64,000 bases of DNA from Acidobacteriota bacterium (GCA_016185425.1 JACPNQ010000035.1:126001-190000), one strand, 5' to 3'. Shown: positions 8,354-16,810, numbered from the stretch's first letter. Notes: a model not told the origin generated them from the letters alone. Made by a program: numbers and translations.

Positions 8354-9280
8354 TTATTCTTTCGCCGCGCGTCGCAGGCGATCCCGAATGCCGTCCCAAT
8401 CCGTGCCCAACGGGACGGGCTCGACGACAATCTCCTTTACGCCCAGCGCGTCGGCGCGGTGCAGCGTGTCGTAGAGCATTGCGGCATAGCGGTCCGGGTC
8501 TTTCGGCATCCGGACTGAGAATTCGGCGGGACGGTCCACGGCCCACCACAGATAGGCCGTGCCCCGCGGCTCGCCCGGCGTACCCAGTCGAAGGAGAGCG
8601 CGCGGCGAATAGTGGCGCGAGTGCTGGCCCGGCGACGCGTGGGGCACGCCGTCGCCCACGGCACCGGCGTCCGCGACGGGCCCAATCAGCGCTTCCACCT
8701 GTTCGCGGCTGACCATACCGGGACGCAGCAGCACCGGCTGCGGGCCCGCAAGGGAGAGCACCGTCGACTCAATACCGACGCGGCATGGACCACCGTCGAG
8801 CACCAGGTCGACCGATTCGCCGAGACCCTGCCGCACCTGTTCCGCCGTCACCGGCGAGAGCTGCGTGAACCGATTGGCGCTTGGCGCGGCGAGAGGACGG
8901 CGCGTTTTACGAATGAGCGCAAGGGCCAGCGGATGCGCGGGCATTCGCACGCCGACCGTGTTGAGGCCGGCGGTGACCTCGGCCGGTACGCGTTCAGACT
9001 TCGGCAGCACGAGCGTCAGCGGTCCCGGCCAATAACGGGCGGCGAGCTTCTCCGCGGCTTCCGGCCAATCGGTGACCACACGCTTCGCCATGGCGACACT
9101 GGAGACATGGACGATAAGAGGACTGGTGGATGGCCGGCCCTTCACTTCGAAGATCCGGCGGACAGCCGCCGCATTAAAGGCATCCGCGCCCAGGCCGTAG
9201 ACCGTTTCCGTCGGGAACGCGACAAGGCGGCCCGCGCGCAACAGCGCCACCGCCTGCTCCAACTCGGGATTACTCTTCAA
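8354..9280 (-). CDS. Threonylcarbamoyl-AMP synthase, Sua5 type
   Basis: Makes threonylcarbamoyl-AMP from threonine, bicarbonate and ATP, the first step of t6A37 tRNA modification in the cytoplasm. The YrdC domain shows VAFPTETVYGLGADA, the KGRP...PLIVHVS segment and AAPSANRF. A C-terminal Sua5 domain follows, with the ASPGQHSRHYSPRA linker, so this is the long Sua5 form rather than short YrdC/TsaC. The start is uncertain. A TTG at 9280 gives a normal-length N-terminus and only 11 nt overlap with prfB; the ATG at 9334 adds 18 residues and 65 nt of overlap. It is co-directional with prfB, so two translation-fidelity genes share an operon. Confidence 0.88.
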   Translation of the reverse strand: MKSNPELEQAVALLRAGRLVAFPTETVYGLGADAFNAAAVRRIFEVKGRPSTSPLIVHVSSVAMAKRVVTDWPEAAEKLAARYWPGPLTLVLPKSERVPAEVTAGLNTVGVRMPAHPLALALIRKTRRPLAAPSANRFTQLSPVTAEQVRQGLGESVDLVLDGGPCRVGIESTVLSLAGPQPVLLRPGMVSREQVEALIGPVADAGAVGDGVPHASPGQHSRHYSPRALLRLGTPGEPRGTAYLWWAVDRPAEFSVRMPKDPDRYAAMLYDTLHRADALGVKEIVVEPVPLGTDWDGIRDRLRRAAKE

Positions 9281-10401
9281 GGTCTTTGTCGTCGCCGGCC
9301 GTCTTGCCGGTCCTTTTGAACACCAGGAAAGCATGCATCAGGTCGCCGAGATCGCCGTCAAGAACGCGATCGACATCGCCGATCGCCAACTTGGTGCGGT
9401 GATCCTTGATCATGCGGTACGGCGCCAGCACGTAGCTGCGGATCTGGCTGCCGAAGTTGATCTCCATCTTGGAGTCTTCCAGCTTCTTCTCCGCGGCGCG
9501 GCGCTTGTTCATCTCGAACTCGTAGAGCTTTGCGCGCAACTGCTTCATCGCCGAGGCCCGGTTCTTGTGCTGCGACCGCTCGTTCTGGCACTGCACCACG
9601 ATACCGGTCGGCAGATGGGTGAAGCGGACGGCGGATTCGGTACGGTTGACGTGCTGGCCGCCGGCGCCGCTCGCGCGGAAGACGTCGATTTTCAGCTCGT
9701 CGGGCTTGATATCGATGTTCACGTCGTCATCGATCTGCGGGATCGCGAACACGGAGGCAAACGAGGTGTGCCGCCGGGCGTTGGCATCGAATGGCGATAT
9801 GCGGACTAGCCGGTGCACACCGATTTCGCTCTGGAGCAGGCCGTAGGCGTTCTCGCCGTTGATTTCCACGGTGGCGGACTTGATGCCGGCGCCTTCCCCT
9901 TCCAACCGGTCCGTCACCTCTGCCTGGTAGTTATTGCGCTCGCACCAGCGGAGGAACATCTGCAAAAGGATTTCCGCCCAATCCTGGCTTTCCGTACCGC
10001 CGGCGCCAGGGTGGATGGTAAGAATGGCTGACTTGGAATCGTTCTCGCCGGACAGCAGCATCCCGGTTTCCAGCTCTTCAAGCCGGGCGGTCAGTCGCTT
10101 CAAACCGGCGCCGATATCGTCATTCACGGCTTCGCCTTCACGTGCGAGCTCGAAAAATGTGTCGAGATCTTCGGTCATGCCGGCGACCTCGGCATCCTCG
10201 CCGAGCGACCTTTCCAGCCGCTTGCGCTCCTGCATGACTTTTTGGCTGCGTTCGGAATCGTTCCAGAAGTCCGGGGAGGAGATTACCTCTTCGGATTTGG
10301 CGAGCTCGGCTCGCTTTTTGGGAGCGTCAAAGATAGCTCCGCACAGCGATGGCCTGCTGGCGGAGCGGCTCGTACTCCCGCGTAAGTTCGTCTAACGTCA
10401 T
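9270..10401 (-). CDS. prfB: Peptide chain release factor 2, with programmed +1 frameshift
   Basis: RF2 releases peptides at UGA and UAA stops. The downstream frame shows the SPF anticodon-like motif ([15 protein letters not shown]), the catalytic GGQ ([16 protein letters not shown]) and the RF2 C-terminus. That frame alone lacks the true N-terminus. Upstream a 24-codon frame starts at ATG 10401 ([15 protein letters not shown]...RSYL) and ends at an in-frame TGA at 10329-10327, directly after CTT. Slipping +1 at CTT-TGAC joins it to DAPKKRAEL..., matching E. coli RF2 (GYL|DYDAKK) in position and sequence. The product is about 376 residues, so the gene is join(10401..10330, 10328..9270). High RF2 reads the TGA as stop; low RF2 allows the shift. 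No Shine-Dalgarno precedes the ATG. Confidence 0.97.
10326..10341 (-). promoter_or_regulatory. prfB +1 programmed frameshift site
   Basis: The minus strand reads CGGAGCTATCTTTGAC: a Shine-Dalgarno-like CGGAG, a 4-nt gap, the slippery CTT, the in-frame TGA stop and a following C. These are the elements of the E. coli RF2 autoregulatory site, where rRNA pairing to the internal SD promotes slippage on CUU-U. Here the internal SD is shorter (GGAG rather than AGGGGG) and one base further away. The frames join exactly. Confidence 0.95.
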
Positions 10402-10407
10402 GATTTC

Positions 10408-10413
10408 ATTGTA
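10408..10413 (-). promoter_or_regulatory. Putative -10 box of prfB (possible leaderless mRNA)
   Basis: The minus strand reads TACAAT, 6 nt, then the prfB ATG at 10401. No Shine-Dalgarno lies between them. The spacing would start the transcript at the start codon. The box lies back-to-back with the vapB promoter in a 51-nt divergent gap. Confidence 0.35.
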
Positions 10414-10427
10414 GCGTGAGGACGAAT

Positions 10428-10451
10428 GGTATAATCGCTGTAGGATTCTAC
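10428..10451 (+). promoter_or_regulatory. vapBC promoter with extended -10 and a small operator-like palindrome
   Basis: A perfect TATAAT at 10430-10435 is preceded by TG (extended -10, TGGTATAAT). The start would be near 10442, about 10 nt before vapB. An inverted repeat, GTAG at 10440-10443 and CTAC at 10448-10451, straddles the expected start site. It would be a natural place for VapB/VapBC autorepression. The operator role is inferred. Confidence 0.45.
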
Positions 10452-10452
10452 C

Positions 10453-10701
10453 ATGGGCCTGAATATCAAGAACGCAGAGGTGGAACGGCTGGCGGCTGAG
10501 GTGGCGGCGATGACGGGGGAGTCGAAGACGGAGGCGATCCGGAAGGCGTTGCTGGAGAGGAAGGAAAGTTTGTCAGTGCCACAACGGCAACGGATGGATG
10601 GGGTCCGCGAATGGCTTGAGCGGGAAGTTTGGCCGCTTACTAAGCCCGAATTCAGAGGCAAGCCGGTTACCAAGGAAGAGATGGATGCCCTCTGGGAATA
10701 A
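10453..10701 (+). CDS. vapB: VapB-type antitoxin (Rv0623-like)
   Basis: 82 residues starting GLNIKNAEVERLAAEVAAMTG, the N-terminal ribbon-helix-helix-like segment of the Rv0623/PSK family of antitoxins. The acidic/aromatic tail (KEEMDALWE) would wrap around the toxin. The toxin gene overlaps its 3' end by 17 nt. In this family the antitoxin neutralises the PIN-domain RNase and, with it, represses the operon. An AGGA ribosome-binding sequence lies just upstream of the ATG. Confidence 0.88.
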   Translation: MGLNIKNAEVERLAAEVAAMTGESKTEAIRKALLERKESLSVPQRQRMDGVREWLEREVWPLTKPEFRGKPVTKEEMDALWE

Positions 10702-11113
10702 CCCTTCCGAAACCATCGTTCTCGATTCGTCGATACTCTACGCGCTGCTTCTTGAAGAAACTGGTTTTGAACAGTACGTCTCAATCCTCAACTCGGCTGG
10801 TCTAATTCTAATGGGCGCGCCAACCCTTGCCGAAACGGGACTAATTATACAAAGCCGGCAAGGGACCGCTGGGTTGGCAGCCCTGATACGCTTGCTGGAC
10901 CGATGGAACGTGAAGATTGTCGATTTTACGAGCGTACATGCGATGGAGGCAATCGAAGCGCATCAGCGGTTCGGCAGGGGGCACCACCCCGCCAGATTGA
11001 ACATGGGTGACTGCAACTCCTACGCCGTCGCCAAAATCGCGGGGGCGCCGCTCCTCTACAAGGGCGGCGATTTCTCCCTTACCGATCTCCCCAGGCCTAC
11101 GCCAACAGCGTAG
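10685..11113 (+). CDS. vapC: VapC-type PIN-domain ribonuclease toxin
   Basis: 142 residues from the ATG at 10685 (MPSGNNPSETIVLDSS), which overlaps the antitoxin end. Longer frames upstream are shadows of vapB. The PIN-domain acidic residues are present: D in VLDSSILYALL, E in PTLAETGLI, D in NMGDCNSYAVAK and D in YKGGDFSLTDL. These bind Mg2+ for RNA cleavage; VapC toxins usually cut initiator tRNA or rRNA. The GDCNSYAVAK...LLYKGGDF block is typical of the Rv0624-like subgroup that partners Rv0623-like antitoxins. It appears intact. The 3' end overlaps the convergent phosphoesterase gene by 17 nt. Confidence 0.92.
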   Translation: MPSGNNPSETIVLDSSILYALLLEETGFEQYVSILNSAGLILMGAPTLAETGLIIQSRQGTAGLAALIRLLDRWNVKIVDFTSVHAMEAIEAHQRFGRGHHPARLNMGDCNSYAVAKIAGAPLLYKGGDFSLTDLPRPTPTA

Positions 11114-11705
11114 CGAGGTCCACCAGATACCCGCGCTTCCCCACATTCACTCCGCGCGTGTGGCCGACCATCACATCCCGGCCCTCGCACTCATGCACGT
11201 GGCCGCAAAAGAACCGCACCGGCTCGTAGGCCTGAATAAACTCGCGGACGGCGGTGCTGCCGTAATGCGCGCCGGCCTTCAGGCCGTCGAGATCGGTATC
11301 CTTCGGCGGACAGTGGCAGATCAGCACCAACGGTTGCAATGACGCGAACGGCCGCAACCGGTCGGCGATCTGCGACTCGCTATACTCGCCTGGCGTGTTA
11401 AATGGCGTCGGGCACGAGTAACCGAGTCCCGCAATGTGGACCCCATCCGCCTCTACTGATTTCCCGTGGAAACTCTTAAACCCGAACTGCTCGCACACCC
11501 GCGTGATGTCGGCCTCGGACTCATGATTTCCCGGCATCACGTACATCTTATCCGCGCGCGGCTTCATCAATTCCGCCATGCCATCCAACCCGCGCGCCCA
11601 AGATACTAAGTCGCCGGCGCAGACATACATATCCGCGTCGATGGCCATCACTTTTTCCAGGGCCTTCTTATCGTTATGAATGTCGGAAAATACCAGCAGC
11701 CTCAT
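11097..11705 (-). CDS. Calcineurin-like metallophosphoesterase
   Basis: 202 residues with all metallophosphoesterase motifs in order: SDIHND (residues 7-12), CAGDLVSWA, MPGNHESE, ICHCPPKDTD and CGHVHECEG. These bind two metals. The short size resembles YfcE/MJ0936-like phosphodiesterases. The substrate is unknown. The start codon overlaps the stop of speA (ATGA), so it is co-translated with arginine decarboxylase, though no functional link is established. Confidence 0.9.
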   Translation of the reverse strand: MRLLVFSDIHNDKKALEKVMAIDADMYVCAGDLVSWARGLDGMAELMKPRADKMYVMPGNHESEADITRVCEQFGFKSFHGKSVEADGVHIAGLGYSCPTPFNTPGEYSESQIADRLRPFASLQPLVLICHCPPKDTDLDGLKAGAHYGSTAVREFIQAYEPVRFFCGHVHECEGRDVMVGHTRGVNVGKRGYLVDLATLLA

Positions 11706-13633
11706 TCGACAGATTCAAGATACGTGTAACCGTGGATACCGTCCTCGTAGAACCGCACGAGCCGCCCTGCCTCTTCATACCCGAGTTTGCCCTCGCGCAC
11801 GGCGACTTCCACGTCCTTCCGGAACGCCTCAATCAGTGACCGGGAGTTGAACTGCACGTAATCGAGCACTTCACGCACTGTATCGCCCTGAATCACGTGG
11901 TCCAACACTACTTCGCCATTCTTATCCAAGGCGACATGCACCGCGTTTGTATCGCCGAACAGGTTGTGCAGGTCACCCAGGATCTCCTGGTACGCGCCCA
12001 CCAGGAACGAGCCGAGAAAGTACGGCTCGCCCGGATTGAACCGGTGCAGTTCGAGGGTGTTCTTCACGTCGCGGCGATCGATAAAGCGATCGATCTTACC
12101 GTCGCTATCGCAGGAGATATCGCCTAATACGGCATGCTGCGTCGGCCGCTCCTCCAGACGGTGGATAGGCATAACCGGGAATAACTGCTTCACAGCCCAG
12201 CTATCGGGCATCGATTGAAACAGGGAGAAGTTGCAGAAGTAAGTGTCGGACAACATACTCTCCAGCCCCTCCAGCTCCTCCGGAAAGTAATCCAGCTCCT
12301 TGGCCAGCCGCAACACCCGCCGGCACACATGCCAATACATGTTTTCGGCGATGCTCCGCTGCTCCAGGGAAAGATAGCCGAGGCTGAACAGGTTCAGCGA
12401 CGAATCCAGCGCGCCCTGCGCGTCGTGGTAGCTCTCAAGAAGGTTCTTCTGCGACACCGAGTGCATCGAGTGGAACAGGTCGAGCACCGGCTGCTCCCAT
12501 TCCTCGTTCACATGCGCCGGTACCTGTTCATCGCCAAAGCCGCTCACGCCCAGGACGTTAAAGACCAGCAGGCTATGGTAAGCGGCGACAGCGCGGCCGC
12601 TTTCGCTGATGATGTTCGGCGTGGGAACTTCGGCGTCGGCGCACACGTTTTGAATGTGATAGACGACGTCGTTCGCGTACTCCTGCAGCGTATAGTTGAC
12701 GCTTGATTCGAAGTCGGTCTGAGAGCCGTCGTAATCGATACCCAGTCCGCCGCCAACGTCGATATAATCCAGCCCCGCGCCGGCGCGCTTCAGCTCCACG
12801 TAGATCCGCGCCGCCTCAATCACCGCGCCCTTTATCTGACGGATGTTAGTGATCTGGCTGCCAAGATGGAAGTGAATCAGCTTCAGGCAATCGGCCATGC
12901 CAAGCGACTTCAGCCGTTCCAGCGCGCGCATCGCCTCAGTCACCGTCAGCCCGAACTTAGAGCGATAACCACCCGAACTCTTCCATCGGCCCGAACCGCG
13001 GCTGGCCAACTTCAGCCGCACGCCAATCGACGGCTTCACGCCCAGGCGCTCGGCGTGCTTCAGGATTAGCTCGAGCTCGGTGTACTTCTCCACGACAGGC
13101 GTAATGTTGCGGCCGATCTTGCGGCCTATCATGGCAAGCTCGATGTACTCGTCGTCCTTGAAGCCGTTGCAGAGAATCGGCGTGTCGTTATCGGCAATGG
13201 CCATCACAGCCATCAACTCAGGCTTCGACCCCGCCTCCAGCCCGAACGAGAACGGGCGGCCATAGGCGAAGACTTCCTCCACCACCTGCCGCTGCTGGTT
13301 CACCTTGATGGGGAACACGCATTGGTAATCGCCCTTGTAGTTGTGTTCGGAGATGGCGGTCTTGAAGGCGGCGTGCATTTCGGCCAGGCGGTTCTGCAGG
13401 ATTTCGCCGAAACGGATGAGGATGGGCGGACTGATACCGCGCAGGACCAGCGTGTCGACGAGCTTCTTCAGATCGACCCTGCGGCTGGGATCTTTGCCGG
13501 GGTGGACACAGACGTGCCCCTCGGGCGAGACCGAGAAGTACCCCTTGCCCCACGCGGCGACATCGTACATCTCCGATGCATCGGTAGTCGTCCATCGCTC
13601 TGTTGGTTCCAGCCGTTGTGCGGATTCGCTCAT
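11702..13633 (-). CDS. speA: Biosynthetic arginine decarboxylase (SpeA type)
   Basis: 643 residues from the ATG at 13633 (MSESAQRLEPTERW). Converts arginine to agmatine in the cytoplasm, a first step toward putrescine and spermidine, using pyridoxal phosphate. The alanine-racemase-fold barrel shows the PLP Lys in VFPIKVNQQRQVVEEV and the HFHLGSQI phosphate-site segment. The C-terminal beta domain and helical insert follow, as in E. coli SpeA (about 658 residues). The upstream extension to 13732 overlaps the divergent SDR start region and is not SpeA-like. It is coupled to the phosphoesterase by a 4-nt overlap. The window lacks agmatinase or agmatine deiminase. Confidence 0.96.
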   Translation of the reverse strand: MSESAQRLEPTERWTTTDASEMYDVAAWGKGYFSVSPEGHVCVHPGKDPSRRVDLKKLVDTLVLRGISPPILIRFGEILQNRLAEMHAAFKTAISEHNYKGDYQCVFPIKVNQQRQVVEEVFAYGRPFSFGLEAGSKPELMAVMAIADNDTPILCNGFKDDEYIELAMIGRKIGRNITPVVEKYTELELILKHAERLGVKPSIGVRLKLASRGSGRWKSSGGYRSKFGLTVTEAMRALERLKSLGMADCLKLIHFHLGSQITNIRQIKGAVIEAARIYVELKRAGAGLDYIDVGGGLGIDYDGSQTDFESSVNYTLQEYANDVVYHIQNVCADAEVPTPNIISESGRAVAAYHSLLVFNVLGVSGFGDEQVPAHVNEEWEQPVLDLFHSMHSVSQKNLLESYHDAQGALDSSLNLFSLGYLSLEQRSIAENMYWHVCRRVLRLAKELDYFPEELEGLESMLSDTYFCNFSLFQSMPDSWAVKQLFPVMPIHRLEERPTQHAVLGDISCDSDGKIDRFIDRRDVKNTLELHRFNPGEPYFLGSFLVGAYQEILGDLHNLFGDTNAVHVALDKNGEVVLDHVIQGDTVREVLDYVQFNSRSLIEAFRKDVEVAVREGKLGYEEAGRLVRFYEDGIHGYTYLESVE

Positions 13634-13724
13634 CTTCAGACTCAACGTAACACTGCCTCCGAAAATTTCAGTGTGCGCACAAACCGCACCATCCGGCAAG
13701 CAAAATATAGTTACAGTGAAGGAC

Positions 13725-14498
13725 ATGCACAAGGAACTTCACGGCCAAGTGGCTCTGGTCACCGGCGCAAGCAAGGGCGTCGGTAAGGGTGTGGCGCTGC
13801 AACTGGCGCGCCATGGAGCCAATGTCGTCGTCAACTACAACACGGATCAGAAAGGTGCGGAGGCCACGGCGGCCGAGATACGGTGCATGGGCGTGCAGGC
13901 CGTCGTCGTGCAGGGCAACGTCGGCGACGCGGTGCACGTCGAGGCGATGTTCGCCACAGTGAAAAAGGACTTCGGACGGCTGGATATTCTGGTGAACAAC
14001 GCGGGCGTGCAGACCTGGAAGGCGCTGATCGAGCTGACGGAGCAGGAGTGGGACCACGTGCTCGATACGAACTTGAAGGGCTGCTTCCTGTGCACACAGC
14101 AGGCGGCGTGGATCATGAAAGACGCCGGCGGCGGGCGCATTATCAATATCGGCTCCGGGTGCAATAAGGTGGCGTTTCCCCGGCTGGTGAACTATACGGC
14201 ATCGAAGGGTGGCATGGAGCAGTTCACGAAGGTGTCGGCTGTGGAGTTGGGTAAGTATGGCATACGGGTGAACTGCGTCGCGCCGGGGGCGGTGGAGATT
14301 GAGCGGACGAAGGAGGAGGCCGGTGACTACGCCGGGACGTGGGCGGCCGCGACGCCGCTTGGGCGCGTCGGAACGCCGATGGATGTCGGCCGCGCGGTAG
14401 TGTTCTTCTGCGGGGAGTTATCGGATTTCGTAACGGGGCAGACGCTCTATGTGGACGGCGGACTGTTTGCGAAGCCGCATTGGCCGTACGAGTATTAG
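13725..14498 (+). CDS. Short-chain dehydrogenase/reductase (glucose-1-dehydrogenase-like)
   Basis: 257 residues from ATG 13725 (MHKELHGQVALVTGAS). SDR motifs are intact: nucleotide-binding TGASKGVGKG, NNAGVQ, catalytic Ser in INIGSGCNK, YTASK with the Tyr/Lys pair, and the C-terminal VTGQTLYVDGG. The N after the second beta strand (VNYNTD) rather than an Asp favours NADP(H). The family oxidises sugars or reduces 3-oxoacyl groups; the substrate is not determinable. TATAGT/TACAGT boxes lie at 13706-13717, 7 nt from the ATG. It is divergent from speA across 91 nt. Confidence 0.88.
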   Translation: MHKELHGQVALVTGASKGVGKGVALQLARHGANVVVNYNTDQKGAEATAAEIRCMGVQAVVVQGNVGDAVHVEAMFATVKKDFGRLDILVNNAGVQTWKALIELTEQEWDHVLDTNLKGCFLCTQQAAWIMKDAGGGRIINIGSGCNKVAFPRLVNYTASKGGMEQFTKVSAVELGKYGIRVNCVAPGAVEIERTKEEAGDYAGTWAAATPLGRVGTPMDVGRAVVFFCGELSDFVTGQTLYVDGGLFAKPHWPYEY

Positions 14499-14502
14499 GC
14501 CG

Positions 14503-14973
14503 TCACTTGGCGCTACTATCTCTGCCGCGCGCCGCCTCCAGATCTTCCACATCGGCCAAATCCCTCGTCCGGCCTACGGCCCGCTTGTTAGCGATCAGGT
14601 CCTCCAGGGCGATCACCCACACCGCCTGTTGAGCGAAGCACCCTGGCACTCGCCTCTCCCAACAGTCGGCGAATGCAACTCCACTGAGCGACGTCAGGAC
14701 GTCAACACGAAGCGGCGGACGACCCATCTGATAGATGGTGTCCGGAGTCTGAAACACTGCCTCCGTCAGTCCGCGGAGAGGGGCACCGAAAGCCGCCAGC
14801 GCCCTGAATACCTTTGCGGAGTTCTCCGGCGAAGCTTCCACCCACAGATCAATATCCTTCGTGTAGCGGGGCTCCGTATAGTGCATCAGAGCGTACCCCC
14901 CCACAAGCAGGTATTTAACTCCCCAATCGTCGAACACTCTCAACAGTTCGCTGAAGTTCGAGTTCGGATTCAT
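14503..14973 (-). CDS. Nucleotidyltransferase-fold protein (MNT/AbiEii-like)
   Basis: 156 residues. The nucleotidyltransferase signature is visible: GG at 25-26 in LLVGGYALMHY, then the metal-binding D40/D42 in TKDIDLWVE, and a third acidic position in LRVDVLTSL. The conserved VIALEDLIANKRAVGRTRDLADVEDLEA tail matches minimal nucleotidyltransferases near AbiEii and DUF6036-like proteins. Such enzymes attach nucleotides to proteins or tRNA and often act with a small partner. The start overlaps the preceding 68-residue gene by 59 nt. It is probably enzymatically active; the target is unknown. Confidence 0.82.
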   Translation of the reverse strand: MNPNSNFSELLRVFDDWGVKYLLVGGYALMHYTEPRYTKDIDLWVEASPENSAKVFRALAAFGAPLRGLTEAVFQTPDTIYQMGRPPLRVDVLTSLSGVAFADCWERRVPGCFAQQAVWVIALEDLIANKRAVGRTRDLADVEDLEAARGRDSSAK

Positions 14974-15121
14974 CGCCGCCCTTCATCCGCCAATGGTCCA
15001 CTACCATCTGCCACGCCGCGGCGAAGATGGCTGTCGATCCTTGCCTCTGCCAGTACTCCACGTCGAACGATCGGTCCGCATCCTGCAACCGCACCACTCG
15101 TTCCATCACGAAGTCTTCCAT
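14915..15121 (-). CDS. Small conserved partner of the nucleotidyltransferase
   Basis: 68 residues with a strong Shine-Dalgarno (AAGGGGAA, 4 nt before the ATG). The sequence has a helical core (FDVEYWQRQGSTAIFAAAWQMV, shown in part) and ends ELQRTVESVRRLGS. I recall similar short proteins next to nucleotidyltransferase genes, but have no domain name for it. The 59-nt overlap with the following gene implies co-translation. A two-gene toxin-antitoxin-like module is plausible but inferred from the arrangement alone. Confidence 0.7.
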   Translation of the reverse strand: MEDFVMERVVRLQDADRSFDVEYWQRQGSTAIFAAAWQMVVDHWRMKGGDESELELQRTVESVRRLGS

Positions 15122-15133
15122 TTCCCCTTGAGT

Positions 15134-16069
15134 CTACATCGTCCGTGCCGGACGCGCCTTCAGCTTCAGTTTCTCCAACGCAACCACGCCCTCCGGCTTG
15201 TTGAGCTCCCAATACTTCATCCGTTCCGACGCGACCAGGACCGCCTCGACACCCTCGCTGGTCGAGTACTTCAGCACCCGGTGGGGCGCCGTCCTCTCCA
15301 CCTCGTATACCCGTTCCCGCCCATCGCTCAACTTCGCACGGAAGACTTCCACGCCGCCAGAAACGGTGCGCGACAACGTCACCTTGCCCCACTCCCGCGG
15401 CCCTTTCTTGAATCGCGACGCCTGCATTGCGAATAGCGCCGGAACTTCTCGTGTCTCGCCTCCCTTCAACACAGGCCACGCCATCCCGCGCGCCCACAGC
15501 ATCAACGCATCCTCGCTCATCACCGCCGGCGACACCGCCGGTTCGGTCAGAGACTGATCGCCCTCGCCGTCGAAATAGCTGTGGCTCATCACACGCAGAT
15601 TGTCCTTATCCAGCAACGCCTCCTTGAACACGTTCCCGCACCACTCCTGGATGCTCCACGTCACCTTCGTGAACACGCCCGCCGGCCGCCCGTTCACGCT
15701 CTCCGTGGCGACAAACGATTGCTGCATGAGGTTGTAGTCATAAATGCCGGTCTGGAAATCCTCCACGAGGTTCAGCTTTATCACGGAGAATTCATCCTTC
15801 TTGTCCCGCACGCCGGGATCGCTCTTCACACGCAACGAGTTCGCAAAAGTTTCCGATACGACGATCGCAACGGCCGTCCCCTGCCGGGCCGCGCCGTAGC
15901 GAGGGTATTTCAGGTCATAGCTCGTCAACTCGGCGAAACCGTCACCCCACGTCTTCCAGAACGCGGCATCATAGGCCGGTGATGCCGCGTCCGTTACCTT
16001 CGCGGCCGCTTCCGGAGTCTTCGAACAACCGGCCAACAAAGCGCACAGCGCCACAACCCATTTCGTCAT
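15134..16069 (-). CDS. Hypothetical lipoprotein
   Basis: 311 residues with a bacterial lipoprotein signal: a short charged start (MTKWV), a hydrophobic core and the lipobox LLAGC (Cys15). The mature part is rich in beta-strand-like sequence (TAVAIVVSETFANSLRV, VFTKVTWSIQEWCGNVFKEAL). I do not recognise a family. It should be anchored in the outer membrane or the periplasmic face. A purine-rich GAAAGG precedes the ATG. It sits between the trmJ-like gene (26 nt) and the small-ORF/nucleotidyltransferase pair (12 nt) and is likely in the same operon. Confidence 0.78.
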   Translation of the reverse strand: MTKWVVALCALLAGCSKTPEAAAKVTDAASPAYDAAFWKTWGDGFAELTSYDLKYPRYGAARQGTAVAIVVSETFANSLRVKSDPGVRDKKDEFSVIKLNLVEDFQTGIYDYNLMQQSFVATESVNGRPAGVFTKVTWSIQEWCGNVFKEALLDKDNLRVMSHSYFDGEGDQSLTEPAVSPAVMSEDALMLWARGMAWPVLKGGETREVPALFAMQASRFKKGPREWGKVTLSRTVSGGVEVFRAKLSDGRERVYEVERTAPHRVLKYSTSEGVEAVLVASERMKYWELNKPEGVVALEKLKLKARPARTM

Positions 16070-16095
16070 GCCTTTCAGCTTAGCGTCGTGGGACG

Positions 16096-16800
16096 TTATT
16101 GATTATGCTTCAGCTTCCAGACGATCTGCCGCAGCATCCCCTGCCACATCACGGCATCTTTCTCCGACAACTCCATCCGCCGGATCAGCCGCCGCAGCTT
16201 CAAGATCTGCGACGTATCGACTGGCGGTTTCACGTAGCCGCTAGCAGTCAGCGAGTCGATCAAATATCCAAGCACCCTGTCTTCCGACCCGGCCGCGGCG
16301 CCACGCGGCGGCGGGGACTGAGCGGCCGCCGCGCGTCCGCTTCGGATCAACTCATACAGCGTCACCGCAACCGCCTGGCCAAGGTTCATCGACCTGTGTT
16401 CGCCGCGCGTGGGTATCCGGAGCAGCCAGTGACAATGGCTCATGTCCTCGTTGGAAAGACCGAACTTCTCACTGCCGAACAGAATCGCCACGTTGCCGCG
16501 TGCGCGTTTCAACCGCCGGCCAGCCTCTTCTAAACCATAGAACGGCAGTGTTACTTCGCGCGGGCCTAGCGCCGTGGTGCCGGCAACCAGATGGCAGTCC
16601 GCCACCGCATCGGCCAGGGAGGTGAACTCGCGCGCCTCCGTCAGCACCTTGTCCGCATTTACGCCGCTACGCGCTTCGTCCACGGCCACCCGATAGGCGT
16701 TCACAAGGCGCAGGTCGAAGAAGCCGAAGTTAGACATCGCGCGCGCCGCCGCGCCGATGTTCAAAGGATTCCGTGGCGAAACCAGGACAACGGTCACCAA
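16096..16800 (-). CDS. TrmJ-like SPOUT RNA methyltransferase
   Basis: 234 residues with the SPOUT fold of the TrmH/TrmJ family. Motif 1 is VLVSPRNPLNIGAAARAMSNFG, the knotted motifs follow as AILFGSEKFGLSNEDMSHC and IPTRGEHRSMNLGQAVAVTLYEL. TrmJ adds a 2'-O-methyl group to nucleotide 32 of several tRNAs using S-adenosylmethionine. The C-terminal helical extension (SLTASGYVKPPVDTSQILKLRRLIRRMELS) is shared with TrmJ rather than rRNA methylases. The start is TTG at 16800 (or GTG one codon later), 10 nt after the preceding gene. Confidence 0.88.
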   Translation of the reverse strand: MVTVVLVSPRNPLNIGAAARAMSNFGFFDLRLVNAYRVAVDEARSGVNADKVLTEAREFTSLADAVADCHLVAGTTALGPREVTLPFYGLEEAGRRLKRARGNVAILFGSEKFGLSNEDMSHCHWLLRIPTRGEHRSMNLGQAVAVTLYELIRSGRAAAAQSPPPRGAAAGSEDRVLGYLIDSLTASGYVKPPVDTSQILKLRRLIRRMELSEKDAVMWQGMLRQIVWKLKHNQ

Positions 16801-16810
16801 AGTCGTCTCA

